Source: Valencia hispanica
Lineage: Eukaryota > Chordata > Actinopteri > Cyprinodontiformes > Valenciidae
DNA length: 64,000 bases
NCBI GenBank assembly: GCA_963556495.2
Contig: OY747717.1
Span: forward strand, 628,001-692,000
Direction: 5' to 3'
Below the pieces are notes generated by a model, which saw only the letters and a program-made list of their open reading frames with translations, made no database searches and was not told the origin of the DNA. Below are positions 11,318-23,058 of the stretch, in pieces; within the stretch, counting starts at the first letter, position 1; every line of letters begins with the position of its first letter. The translations under genes were made by a program, and so were the position numbers.

Positions 11318-12682
11318 CAGAGGTGTCAAGTAACGAAGTACAAATACTTCGTTACCTTATTCAAGTAGAAAGTTTGGGAATTTATACTTCACTGGAGTAA
11401 TTATCTATTGGCCTACTTTTTACTTCTACTCCTTACATTTTCACGCAGTTGTCTGTATTTTCTACTCCTCCCATTTTAAGAATAGCCTTATTACTCCTGT
11501 TTCATTTAGTCTTTTAGTAAAAAGAAACACAAAAAAGTATCCAAAATATGCAGCAACTGGATAGAATTTGACTGCAGTTTGATAGTTTTAAACATCCACC
11601 ATTCTGACACCCTGCTTGTATGCAATCCACAGGGGTCGCGTTAACCGAATATGTTTTTACACAAACCACTTCACAGTGCAGCAAGGACAAAGCAGACGCA
11701 TGTTGCCGAGTTCAAAGATGTTGGTGGTAGAGACTCAAGCTAATGCAGCATTACAATACTTATAGGCAACTAGTCATCATATCTTCCACTCCATGAAACA
11801 CTTACTAATGCTCAATAGTCCACATATGGTGGTTTAATGTATTTGCGTCGCACTAAAATGCATACATTTTAATGGACATATATGTAGCTGAAACAGGTAG
11901 CCTAGTGTGTCCCAAATGTTTCAATATGAACATTTTTATATAACATCATAATCATTATGGCCTTAAAGGGGCTATATGCAATCTTCTGAAATTTAAACTC
12001 GCGACTGACCCCATGTGGGCAAAAACGGAACTGCTCTTCCTTTCTGCTCGCTCTCGCAGCGCGCTCCTACGCCGGTCGCTCTCAATCTTCGATCTTTTTC
12101 GGCCACTTGTCAGAGGTTTAACTTTTTTAGTCTGATGTGGAGTTACTGTTGGTGTCAGAGTTGTCCTTGGTCTCTTCTGTTTATTCGCACAATCCATTGA
12201 ACTGTCTGCGGGTGTAGGCTAACAGCTGACTAGCGGTGGTAGCAGATTGATCTGAAACATTTAACATGAACGCGCTTGACGTCACATCCGCAGACCCGAC
12301 AGAAAATAGAAAGAATTGGATACAGGCTTGTAGATGCAGGCACTGTGAGCTGACAAGGTGCCAGTATGATCATCAGGAGATGTTTGAGTCATAAATGGTC
12401 AAATAAAAAGGCTATTGTTACGTTTATTTTGGGGGGAAAGTTGCATTTAGCCTCTTTAAGTAAAAGTTTTTTGGGGGGAGGTGTGGCTTATGCTTTATTC
12501 TTTAATGTCATTTTTTAAATTACATTACTTTTACTTTTATACTTTAAGAAGTTTTGAATCCAGTACTTTTTTACTTGGGTAAAAAACTTGACTTTATACT
12601 TCAACTTCAACAGAAGTCTTTTTAAACCCTAGTATCTATACTTCTACTTGAGTATTGAATGTGAATACTTTTGATACCTCTG
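11318..12682. mobile_element. hAT-like nonautonomous DNA transposon, 1365 bp
   Basis: It begins CAGAGGTGTCAA, and the reverse complement of its end reads CAGAGGTATCAA. It is flanked by an 8-bp duplication with one mismatch (ATGTTTTA at 11310-11317, ATGTTTCA at 12683-12690), the size typical of hAT insertions. It interrupts an L2 LINE whose two halves join across it. There is no transposase frame. A second element (11962-12460) is nested inside. Confidence 0.8.
11962..12460. mobile_element. Nested MITE-like element with ~20-bp inverted ends
   Basis: The left end CTTAAAGGGGCTATATGCAA pairs with the right end, whose reverse complement is CTTAAAGAGGCTAAATGCAA (2 mismatches in 20). It is about 499 bp, GC-richer inside, and includes a TGACGTCA word near 12279. 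The small reading frames in it do not look like proteins. The family is not identified. Confidence 0.65.
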
Positions 12683-13082
12683 ATGTTTCAGGGTCGATTT
12701 TAAGGTTCTTTTAATGGTTTTTAAGTGTCTTAATGGCGTTTTTAGCCTAGCTTTTAACTGATTATTATTTATTATATTCTGTTTAATTGCTCTGCGTGTT
12801 TTACTTAATACATTTTATCAGTGTTTTATATTTATATTTCTCCACTGTTTATTTTTATACTTTAATCTGATATTTTAATCTTTGGTTTGGGCTGTGTGAC
12901 AAGCTGAGTTGTACTAGTGTGCCTAAAGTGCAATTAGGCAAAGATGAGTTACTGGTAAGAGTATTTCTGAACTACTTTGACAAAAGTTCAAACTAGAAGG
13001 GGAAAATGTTTAACTAGTTCCATATAGTCACATACAAGATATATCTATCTATCTAGATCTAAATGTATAGATCAATCTAGAT

Positions 13083-14040
13083 CAGGGGTGGGCAAACTTT
13101 TTGGTTCAGGGGCCACATTGAGTTTTAAACTTTAACAGACGGGCTGAGCCAGCACCAGACAAATACACATCAAACATAAACACTGGTAATACTTTTTTTT
13201 AAACTTTTAGTGGGAACAGTTTTGTTGATCACCCTTTTTTGCAACTGCATCAAAGTCTGGGGTTAGTTTTGTTGTGGCAATTCTCAGAACAGACCTGAGG
13301 TGTTCATCACTCAGCTGGAATCTGTGGGGTGCTTTGTTTGGTGTTCATCACGCTGGAAGTCTGTTCACACACATACGTGGAGCCAAACAACACCAGCATC
13401 CTCTGTGCCATCTTCTGGATGTTTGGAAATTTGGCTGTGCTTAGTGAAGCATAAAACACTTCCAGTTTACGGGAATTGAACTTCTCCTTTAAGACGGTGT
13501 CACATTGGAGATCAATCATTTCCAAATACAACTCCTGTGGCGCTGATTCTGGGTCTTGTGTGAAGGGACACGACACCAGCTGAAGTGACTTGTTGATTTT
13601 TCCAAAATCAGAGAACCGACCGCTGAATTCTCCATGCAGGTCATCCAGAGATCTCCTGTATTTTTTCACATGTCGGGGTGCCTCTTTCAGCGTAGCCAGT
13701 GTGGGGAAATGACCGAGTGACTTGTTCAACATTTGCTTTGAGAACAAAGCTAGCTTGGTCTTGAAGGCTCTGACGTTTGTGTACATTTCATGCACAAACT
13801 GGTCTCTTTCCCTTGTGGCTTCACATTCAGCTCATTCATGTGTGTCAGGATGTCCACAGCAAAAGCTAAATCACAGAGCCAATCTGTGTCACTCAGCTCA
13901 GGAAAATCGCCAGCTTTCTCAAGTAGCTCCAAAAATGAGATTATCCCCTGTTTGAGCGCCCACACTCGCTGACATTCTTTTTCCAAACTTAACCAGCGGA
14001 CATTTCAGCGTCAGTTTTTTTTAAAGAAACTTAAACTGAT
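13083..14040 (-). mobile_element. hAT (Charlie/ZBED-like) transposase remnant
   Basis: The end CAGGGGTGGGCAAACTTTTT at 13083 is a classic hAT-type terminal sequence. Minus-strand frames at 13986-13750 and 13795-13307 overlap and, with one frameshift, encode consecutive parts of a hAT transposase of the kind domesticated in ZBED/GTF2IRD2-like proteins (words such as DLAFAVDILTHMNELN and FPNIQKMAQRMLVLFGSTY). The N-terminal half and the other end are missing, so it is dead. Confidence 0.8.
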
Positions 14041-14565
14041 GATGCTGAAGTCCTCTCGCTCCAATAAAGTTTTACAACTGGCTTCACTACGTGGTCAAGT
14101 TGAAGTACGGATTTATGGTTATTAAATCCTACCCCAATTGACCCAACCAAAATACACACGTAGTTATGTATATATTTAAGTTGCTCTCCATGTCACAAAT
14201 ACCCTAAATCCACACACCAAATCATATTGAATGTTAGTACATCACATTATCCAAAAGTACACCATGAGATCAGTGGCGGATTTAGCAAATTGGGGGCCCA
14301 AGTCGAAGGTATGTATGGGTCCCCCTCTCATACAATTAAACGAATGAGGAAATAAAAGTAAAGGTCGTTGGAGAGGGGAAAAAACCTTGCCCATTAAACG
14401 GAACATACTCTTTACAAATTGTGTTGCACTACACAAAGTAATAGTCACGGTTGAACATCAGAGAATAAGATTTCAGATAACAAGTCTTTGTCAAAATGCC
14501 AGGAAAACCAGCACTGTTTATTGAACTGTTTCAAAACTATAAACATCCTACAAGAGAGTGAGTGA
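14041..14565. other. Intergenic stretch left of the GTPase pseudogene
   Basis: A 'cagtggcgg' word near 14273 followed by 'gggggccca' resembles a hAT-type terminus; a related word occurs at about 19309. No gene is seen. The missing 5' part of the pseudogene is not recognisable here. Confidence 0.3.
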
Positions 14566-15270
14566 GTGAGTCAGGATAAACTCTGGTTTCAGATAGTAAA
14601 AGAGGAAAGAAGAAGAAGTCAGACAGAAGATGTGAAGATGTATCAGATCTTTGGTTTTGAGGGTAAAACTCTGCCCTTCTCACTGACCATCACTGATACT
14701 CCTGACTTTGGGGACTCCAAAGGTCCTGAACACGACATCATCACCAGTCAAAGATTGTTCAACCTCTTCCAATCAAACGAGGGATTCCGTGAGATCCATG
14801 CTGTGCGTCTGGTGATGAAGGCCAGTGAGAATCGACTGACCGATAGACTGAAGGGTGTATTTAAATCAGTGATGTCTCTGTTTGAAAAATACCTGAAGGA
14901 AAAGATTGTCGTCCTCATCACCCACTCAGATGGAGTAAGACCTAAAAATGCTCTTCAGGCCCTTGAAGCTGCAAACATTAAATGTGCCAGAAATGAGGAG
15001 GTTCAACCAGTTCACTTCCTTTTTAATAACCGGCAGAATGAAGACCGAAGACAATGTAGAAGAGAGCTGAAAGGTGCTTTTGAAATGACACAGAGGGGTA
15101 TGAGTCATCTTACAGCCTTCCTGGAGAGCAGCGTACCTCACAAACTGTAGGCAGGGTGTAGAGGTTAAGCAAGAACACAAAACCGACGCCCTCCATCCAA
15201 AATCTGCTGCAGAGAAACCACTAACTGAACAGAAGCTTTAAGGAAATGTCAAGAAGAGGTTAATTTAGAA
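14566..15270 (+). pseudogene. GTPase gene fragment E (5'- and 3'-truncated paralogue)
   Basis: Open from 14566 to 15150 (194 residues), it begins at the family's LWFQIV segment. It contains DTPDFGDS in place of DTPGYGDT and a normal THSDG, then stops soon after the G domain. Recognisable homology continues out of frame to about 15270, matching the LQERI-type linker of A-D. The P-loop, start exon and Cys/His module are absent. It could not bind GTP normally, so it is best called a pseudogene. The long open stretch means the decay may be recent, or that the piece is still translated by some unseen route. Confidence 0.85.
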
Positions 15271-16500
15271 GCAAACGGGACTTTCCTCTGGGTTCATTTA
15301 CCTTCTATCTAAATCCACCTGTTCTCATTAAGACAATGTGGCAGTTCTTGCATGAACAGCACCCAGGGCGAGTCCATCATTAGGCGCATTTCCACTATGG
15401 GAACTTCAGGGAAATTTTATCTGTTGGCCCCCTCCTCTTAGCCGTGTCTCCATACAATACTGGAATTTGCTAAGACATCCACATATCATGATTCTCCTGG
15501 CAGTAAGTAGCGCCAAGGCATCCAGAGCACCAGGAATAACAAGAGAAAGACATAGAAGAAGCAGGGATTGTTGCTGCGTTTCTGTTTGCTTTTGTTATAA
15601 ACTGCTTCTCCAGTAACTCTTCTAATTTTACAAAGCCGGTTGTTCGCCGACATCTGCTCATTTCCATCTGAAGTACAACCAATCAGCGTGACTTAACCAC
15701 AGCTCCAGCCTCGCCACTCTACCGGGCCATTTCCGAGTACATTCCCACATACAGGTAATCAGTTGGTTCCTGAAATGACCCAGACAACCGGTGTAGTGGA
15801 GACACGGCCGTACCATGAAGTTCTGGTAAAATTACCCCAAGGTTCCGATAGTAAAAACTCGTCTATTCTTTCATTATTAAATTTATCAGAACCAATAAGA
15901 ACAACAACAACAACAAAAATCTTAGTTTGTTTGAAGTTAGGTCTTTAAACATAGTTTTAAAGCTGAAAACCTCTTCCTATAAATCAATACATTAGTTTAT
16001 GTTGCCATTGTAGTAACAAAATGGAGCTTTTTATCCCATTAACATAAAATATATTTGATAAATTTAATAATTTTTTGTTTTATAAATATAAATGTCTCCA
16101 TGAGGAACAATAACTATCTGAACAAAACTATGTTAAAGACGAGAGAAACAGAAAATGGTTCCCAACTTGGAAGCAATCAAAACTTATCACAACAGGGAAC
16201 TATTCTCTTCCTTGGTTTTGTTCACAATTCAAAGTTCCCTCCCGTCGAGTTTCAGTTGTTTCAGGGCATCAAGTCTGGAAGCATAAAACTTTATTTTAAA
16301 ACTTTTTTTTTTCTTGTCATGAAAAATCTAATGAACTCTGCAGATAAAACCACAAGAGGGAGCTGTTCTACATTATTGTTGCTGTGTGAAATACATTACT
16401 CCTAATCATCGAATCTGGAAAGAATCTGATGGGATTAAATGAAGTTTCCAACTGTAGCTTAAAAAGAAAAAAAATGACTGATTTAGTGAACTCACTTTTT
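15271..16500. other. Intergenic stretch with possible MITE remains
   Basis: Around 15380-15860 occur 'tttccactatgggaac' and an inverted relative near 15790-15850, suggesting a degenerate element with inverted ends. The borders are not clear enough to call. The remainder is AT-rich and unrecognised. Confidence 0.3.
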
Positions 16501-16504
16501 TGCT

Positions 16505-16592
16505 TCATATTATAACATTTCAGGGAAATGAAAGTGAAGCAGCAGGTGGAGAAAAGTTTTAAAAGTTAATTCAAAGCATTTCTTTTAAACAG
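16505..16592 (+). promoter_or_regulatory. Orphan IRF-site promoter-like block
   Basis: GAAATGAAAGTGAAG (16525-16539) carries overlapping AAnnGAAA-type IRF cores like those before gene A. An exon-like stretch ends in ACAG before GTAGGA (donor-like, about 16593). No GTPase body follows. Instead an L2 with a nested Rex3 begins at about 16755, so it may be the surviving 5' end of a lost array member. The motif is seen; the interpretation is inference. Confidence 0.35.
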
Positions 16593-16754
16593 GTAGGATT
16601 CCTGCTGTGTTCGTTTCCTACTATTTATGATGTTCCTTCATTAAAAAAAATAGACATCTTGTTCAGACCACTATCTCCTGCTATCATCATGGATCCTTCC
16701 AGGACAACAGAGGGATGAAGATACATCCTTATTGGAATACAATAAGTTGTTCCA

Positions 16755-18102
16755 AATGAAAATCATCATTAAGACCAGGCTCAAGACTCACCTTTTTAGC
16801 CGAGCTTTTAATTTATTATTATTTATTATTTTCTGTTGAATTGTTCGGTATGTTCATAACTTTCATGGACAGGATTTCTAGGCGCAGCCAAGGCGTTGAG
16901 GGGATCCGTTTCGGTGGCCTCAGGATCGGGTCTCCTCTTTTTGCAGATGACGTGGTCCTGTTGGCTTCATCGGAACGTGATCTACAGCTTTCGCTGGAGC
17001 GGTTCGCAGCCGAGTGCGAAGCGGCTGGGATGAGAATCAGCACCTCCAGATCCGAGGCCATGGTCTTGAGCCGGAAAAGGGTGGGGTGCCTTCTCCGGGT
17101 CGGGGATGAGGTCCTTCCCCAAGTGGAGGAGTTTAAGAATCTGGGGGTCTTGTTCACGAATGAGGGAAAAATGGAGCGGGAGATCGATAGACGGATTGGT
17201 GGGGCATCTGCAGTTATGCGGGCGCTTTACCGGTCTGTCGTGGTGAAGAGTGATCTAAGCCAAAAGGCGAAGCTCTCGATTTACCAGTCGATCTACGTTC
17301 CTACCCTCATCTATGGTCACGAACTCTGGGTGGTGACCGAAAGAACGAGATCACGGATACAAGCAGCTGAAATGAGTTTCCTCCACAGAGTGTCTGGGCT
17401 CTCCCTTAGAGATAGGGTGAGAAGCTCGGTTTCAGGCATGTCCTACAGGGAGGAGGCCCAGGGGAAGGCCCAGGACACGCTGGAGGGACTATGTTCCTCG
17501 GCTGGCCTGGGAACGCCTTGGGGTTCCTCCCGAGGAGCTGGAACAAGTGGCTGGGGAGAGGGAAGTCTGGGTCTCTTTGCTTAGGTTGCTGCCCCCGCGA
17601 CCCGACCCCGGATAAGCGAAAGAAGATGGATGGATGGATGTTCTGTATGTTTTAATTTATAAAATTTTATCAATGTTTTACTATTTAATCTTATCACATT
17701 TATTCCAGTTATTTGTTACATATGAATCTGTTATTTTAATCTTCCTTCCAGTGTTTCCTCTATGGGAGCCCTCTGCCTCGGCTGTGGCTGCCTGGGTGCT
17801 CTCCAGGTGGAGTTTGGGTGGAGGTGGGGGTCTTGGCCTTCCCTCCACTGGGCGCCCTGTGTCGGTGCCTTGGCTGCTGCTGTTGATCTACTGCTGCCGG
17901 TGCAGATGGCTCCTTTGATGGCGTTTCCTTCCCCGGCTTATCTGTACTCGACCCAATGTCCTTTTTATTGTTGCTTTAAAGTGAATGTACATGAGGGTTG
18001 GTTTGGGGGGAGGGGTTTATAACTGTGACCATGTTTTTAATTCTGTGGGAGAGGGATGGGATGAAAAGCGCTTTATAAATAAAGATTGGTTGATTGATTG
18101 AT
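16755..18102 (+). mobile_element. L2 type-1 LINE 3' end split by Rex3
   Basis: 16755-16854 and 17652-18102 match the last part of the element ending at 46575 ('ggctcaagactcacctttt', the 'gggagccctctgcc' block and the 'aaagcgctttataaataaag' tail). Only the extreme C-terminus and 3' UTR are left. Confidence 0.8.
16855..17640 (+). mobile_element. Rex3 (RTE clade) LINE, 5'-truncated, with target-site duplication
   Basis: A frame of about 190 residues encodes the palm motif FADDVVLLAS and the Rex3-type C-terminus (ALYRSVVVK, TLIYGHELWVVTER, SLRDRVRSS). A deletion of roughly 150 bp relative to the copy at 59779-60560 lies near 17431. The 3' end is short and ends in GGATGGATGGATG, the GATG tail known for Rex3. 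Flanks TTCGGTATGTT (16844-16854) and TTCTGTATGTT (17641-17651) form an 11-bp duplication with one mismatch. It sits inside an L2 3' UTR and is not active. Confidence 0.9.
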
Positions 18103-18299
18103 CTTCATCCTTAAACAGTCTTCATCTTGTGTGTCACCATGAAATCCAGAGTTTCATTGACAAACATCAACAAAAAAAACTGTAACCTCTGTCTGCCATT
18201 ATTGACAAAATAATTATTTTCATCATTACTAAGACACAGGCAGTAAGAACTGGAACAGTGTCCCTAATGACTCTGACCACTAGAGGACAGTATGTGCCT

Positions 18300-18862
18300 G
18301 TGGTTTATCTCAGCTTTGCAGTTTTCTGGAAGTTTGTTCCAGATTAGAGGAGCATAGAAACTGAAAGCTGCTTCTCCATGTTTGGTTCTGATTCTAGGGA
18401 TGTTGAGTAGACTGGAATTAGAGGACCTGTGTGGACACACACACAGGACTCTAGAACTGGGGTGATGTGCTCTACTTTCCTGGTTCTAGTGAGGAACACG
18501 AGCAGCAGCGTTCTGGATCAGCTGCAGCTGTCTGATTGACTTTTTAGGCAGACATGTGAAGACGCTGTTGCAGTAATCAATCCAACTAAAGATAAACACA
18601 TGGATGAGTTTTTCTAGGTCCTGTTGCGACATCAGTCCTTTAATCCTAGAGATGTTCTTCAGGGGATAGAAGGCTGACCTTGTTATTGACCTTTATGTGA
18701 CCCTGGAGGTTCAGGTCTGAGTTCATTACTACACCTAGTTTTCAGGCCTGATCAGTAGTTTCTAGCTGGATTAACTGAAGCTGTGTGCTGACTGTTGATC
18801 GTTCCTCTTTAGGTCCAAATATAATTACTTCTGTTTTGTTTCTGTTCACCTGGAGAAAGTTA
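18300..18862 (-). mobile_element. L2/Maui-like LINE (type 2) fragment
   Basis: The minus strand matches 45530-46140 of the type-2 copy: 'tgatcgttcctctttaggtc' corresponds to its [12 protein letters not shown] segment, and the left part to the C-terminal segment. It is frame-broken and truncated at both ends. Confidence 0.75.
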
Positions 18863-19710
18863 TGGCACATTTACACATTGATTTACTCGATGCATTTAGT
18901 GTAGCTGCCCTCAAAGGCAACTCTAAAATATTCAGTTCCTAATTTTTTTGTATTCAGTTAAAAGGGGTTTAATAATTTTTTTGGGTATTTGAAATCAAAT
19001 GTTTAATGATATATAATACCACAGTAAATTCATGTTGCTAAAGTTCATTTCTTTAGTTAAAAACACATATAAAATGTACGTGTGGAACTTATATTTTTGT
19101 TCCATGTGCTGCATTGTTGCTCATGGTTAAGGTTAATTGGCACGCTTAGTGAGCCACACGCCTGGCATGTCTGCAAGAGACTAAGCGTAAAAAGTTTCCC
19201 CAGAAGAAGCTGTAGAAAATCATCTTTACTCCTCTGGAGTTAATGTGGCCAATGAGGTACAGTTTTATTGTTTATTTCATGTATATTGCTTATGTAAATC
19301 GTCAGTGGCGGTTCTACGTTGAATTACTCCCTGGGCGAGGTCCCCTCCTAGTGCCCCCCCCCCCCCCCAAACGCACGCACAAACACAACTGGAAATGAAT
19401 GTGAAGATTCTTAGCTGCTTTGAGCTTCAGTTATTACATTTCCCTATTCAGTTTAATTTGAGGATTTTAGTGCTAGGATTGTTAGGTGTTCGCGATTTGA
19501 GTTTCCTTCTGCTCATTTTATGTTTTTTTCTTTCCACTAAAATTTTATTCTTGCCTTATGTTTTTACCAAACAAAATCAGAAATTATTTTGTTCCATTGA
19601 TTGAAATGCATTTGGTAATGCTGAGAATAGATAAAGCTGTCTCTGTAGTATAATCGTTTTTAATGATTATTAAATCACATTTGGGCAGTGTGGTTGGAAG
19701 ATTGCAGGGA
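18863..19710. other. Intergenic stretch
   Basis: A 'cagtggcggttct' word at 19309 followed by a C run (19358-19373) resembles a hAT-type end. No transposase or gene was recognised. Confidence 0.3.
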
Positions 19711-19711
19711 A

Positions 19712-19995
19712 CAATTATTATTAATGGCTTGCATTTATATAGCGCTTTTCAAGACTCTCAAAGTGCTTTACAACTCCATTATTCACTCATTCACACACTG
19801 GTGGAAGCCAGCTATGATTATAGCCACAGCTGCCATGTCGCGCCATCGGCCCTTCTGGCCAACACCAGTAGGAAAGGTAGGTGAAGTGTCTTGCCCAAGG
19901 ACACAACAACATGTAGCAGGTGGAAGCTGGAATTGAACCCACAATTTCTGGGTTGCAGGCCGACAACTCTACCACTGAGCTACAGCTGCCCTTAT
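19712..19995 (-). mobile_element. tRNA-derived SINE
   Basis: Read on the minus strand, 19995-19930 has an A-box-like TAGCTCAGTGGTAGAG and a B-box-like GGGTTCAATTCC, the internal promoter of a tRNA-derived SINE. The body includes 'cttgcccaaggacac', and the 3' end 'tttatatagcgcttttcaag' resembles a LINE tail. It is not a functional tRNA gene because no cloverleaf 3' half follows. Confidence 0.75.
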
Positions 19996-20537
19996 TAAAT
20001 TATTTGTATTGACAGGTGTTTAAAATTGTATCTTTATTCAATAGATAAAATTTGAAAGCCAGATGTGGGTTTTCTTTTATTAATTTTTTTAAACATCACT
20101 GAAAACCACCATTAGGATGTTGGCTGAGAAGGATTATTGTATCGTATTAAGGATCGTTCCATATTGTAGACAAAGAACAACGTTGGCTATATTAATAGCA
20201 TACTCGCCTGAAAAGAAAAATGAGCAACATTTGCTGTTGTTTGAGACTCCCAGAGAGGATCTTGTTGATATGTAGTGTTGGTGGAAAGAACATGCGAGAA
20301 TATTTCTCAACCTTGCGGTGATAGAGGAATGTTGGACTCACCATACCGGCATGTGAGAACCGGTAAGTTTGCTGGTAAGTTTAAATCCAAGGAATGTGGA
20401 AAAGCACAACAATATCCGCATCAAATCAAATTAATATCAGCAATGCAACATTCCAAAGAAATAAAAGGGAAATAACTCATTGTAATGTAATTTACATTTA
20501 ATCTTTAAACTGTGACAGAAAAATCTGAAAGCCGTCT
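19996..20537. other. Intergenic stretch
   Basis: No exon or repeat family recognised. Confidence 0.3.
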
Positions 20538-23058
20538 ATGGAGGTATTTCCTTGTAACTGATGTTGAAGTCACAAAGGAAAATTCTGTGGGAGTTTTGTG
20601 ATTGGAGATTTTTTATGTCTTCCACAAACACAAAACAACAGTTACACCTCTTCAATTTCTTAAGTACAATGCACAAACTGCATTCTTTGTCACACTTTAA
20701 AAAATCTTACATTTACAGTTTTGCCCCAATTCATCCCAAACAATTGGTGCAAAACACATCCTCATACCTGTGTATACAAAAATAATTTGTATCTACTTTT
20801 CTGTCGCTCCACTTAAGTACAGTACAGTTGGAGCAAATCTAATTCACACACCTTTAATAACATCTTACACTTTTTTAAATCTTATTTTTTTATTTAACAC
20901 AGACAGAAATCAGATAATGACCAAAACCGCTGATGTGAATCACAAAATCTGCTTTACAAGCCACACCTTTCTTTTAGCACACTTCTCCTTTTGCTCCATT
21001 TGTAACGCTTAATGTGAAGCAAGTGGGTAATGCATATGCCCGTACAGCAGGGGGCGCTGCCAAGCTCCGTCTTAACTAACCGGAAATACCTCCATGTATG
21101 CACCAATGGCCGCTGGCTGCTCTGCTTTTTGACTACGACACTGGGGGCCGCCATTGCTGTAGTAACGCCATATAGTCGCTAGTCTCCCATATGAATACAT
21201 TAGACTTTAGACACGTTAGAAACAATTTTAATGCCCGGTGCCTATTTTTTAAAAACTGTCTACAGCTACATATTGCTCCTGTGATTACGCTGGGTTAAAA
21301 AACCCCAGAGGCACCAGGCTGGTTAACGTAGGATAAACTTTCTAAATCTTGCATAATTAATGAGGGCCTGACTTTGATTGAAAGGTCGTTTACGTCGCTG
21401 CCTGGCCCAACGGCTAGGCTAATAGCTCGCTGCGCAGCCGCATGAAGCTAGCAGAGGCTATCTGGCTGTGGAGCTGAGCTCAACCTAACACTTTCTGTCT
21501 GAGGCTTTTCACTTTGGTATATGAGACTATTGAATAATGTGTGAGCCCAAGTAAAACATGTTTGTAATTACAAAATGTAAGTTAAATTTTTTTCTCCCTT
21601 GTCTGTTTGACCACTATAACATTTTACTGCTGATATGCAGTGTGCGATTTGTGAAAAAAGCAGAGGGGGGATATTATAAAATTATTGTCGACTTTAAAAA
21701 TTAAGATAAGATCAAATATATTAAGATAATTAAAATTAAAGATTAGAAGACTTATCCAGTCATAGCAGGTGAGATTATTATTTCCCCGTGGCATCAGCAG
21801 CACCTTGTCCGCCCTCTCAGACCCACAACTCTCTGCATATTTTTCTGTGGTGAAAAAAATCACCTTGGAACCCAGCCGGGGTCAGGAGCAGAAATGGTTA
21901 GACACAAGCTGTGCAGCTCGGCAAGGTCCACCCAAATATGGCTGTCTAACCAATGAGAGAGCTGGTTACGTTCGAGGAGCAGCTGTGATTGGTTAAACTT
22001 GGTTTTCAGTGTGCTCAGGGACCAGGAGGGTCACTCGGATGCTAAAAGGAGAGGGGAAACCTTTTAGGAAATGCAATTGCAAAAAGGATTTGAAAATGGG
22101 AGCCGGAAAGAGAAAGCGGATGTAGAAAAGGGAATAACTTTTTTAAATGTATGAAAAGGAAAGATATTTACAATCTCATCTATTAATTGTGTTATTTAAT
22201 TCTCAATTTTGAAATAGGATTTGAAAAACATTTTCAAATCACAGTATTTAATAATCAAATAATAAATACAATTTGCAATTCCTCTTTAGTACTTCAATTT
22301 AAAATGTGTAATTACAAAATGTTTTTCAAATGTGGCTTTTTTTGTATGGATTAATTGTTGAATTTGAAATTATATTTAGCAATCTATATTTTTAATTCAG
22401 AATTAAGCACTCATCGTCAAAATGTTGTATTGCTTTTCCAATGACCCCCGTAGTCCTCCATAGTATGAAGCGGGAGCTCTATACATACAGTTAATGAGCG
22501 GGTTAGCCTTTAGCTTAGCTAGCCAGGTTTAGCATCAGAGCTAAAGGCGCGGGAGCAGAATGGGCGGGATTACGACAGAAATACACGCCCCGCGAGGGCC
22601 AAGCAGGGCCGAGTCTACAGGGAAGATCCCGCCCTTATGCCCTTTTTAGGAACATGCTGCGTCAGAACCGGGGAGGAGGAGTCTGTAAATCCACCATGAT
22701 TTCCCCCATGAACGTGGTCATAGTGGTAAACGGGGAGGAGTGCGGAAACGCTGTCCATTATTTATAAAGTCAATGGTATGCACGATATATATTTTTTTAC
22801 ACAGGTATGTGGATGTTTTTTGGACCATTTGTCTTGGATCAATTGGAGCATAACTGGAAATGTAAGACTTAAAGTGTGACTGAAAAATGTGATTTGTGTA
22901 TTGTACTTAAGAAATTGAAAAGGTTTAACTGTTATCTTGTATTTGATAAAGACTGAAAAAAAATCTACAATTACAAAACTAGAGAATTTTCCTTTGTGAC
23001 TTCAACTTTACTGTTACAAGGCACAAATATGTTTGCACCAGAAATACCTCCATACGCT
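20538..23058. mobile_element. Element of ~2.5 kb with ~250-bp inverted terminal repeats
   Basis: The left arm (about 20538-20785) and right arm (about 22785-23058) are reverse complements with scattered mismatches and indels. Both start with GGAGGTATTTC at the outside and share 'tgaagtcacaaaggaaaatt', 'gtacttaagaaattgaa' and 'cacaggtatg' further in. The interior is GC-richer and without a recognisable transposase, so the copy is nonautonomous. Another copy of the word 'ggaaatacctccat' lies inside near 21082. The superfamily is not identified, and no clear target duplication was found. Confidence 0.7.

Larger units (their letters stand above)
11260..12890 (+). mobile_element. L2 type-1 LINE 3' fragment split by a hAT-like element
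   Basis: Pieces 11260-11309 and 12691-12890 together match the element at 43970-44400 ('cattgcattggctccccgt', then 'gattttaaggttcttttaat'). The break is exactly the insertion site of the 11318-12682 transposon. Confidence 0.75.

Noticed and set aside
16841..17584. A 247-residue open frame as a host gene
   Set aside because: It is the Rex3 reverse transcriptase C-terminus with target duplications and a GATG tail.
19930..19995. tRNA-like A and B boxes (also at 36800-36890)
   Set aside because: They belong to SINE heads. No complete cloverleaf is present and the repeat bodies and tails follow.
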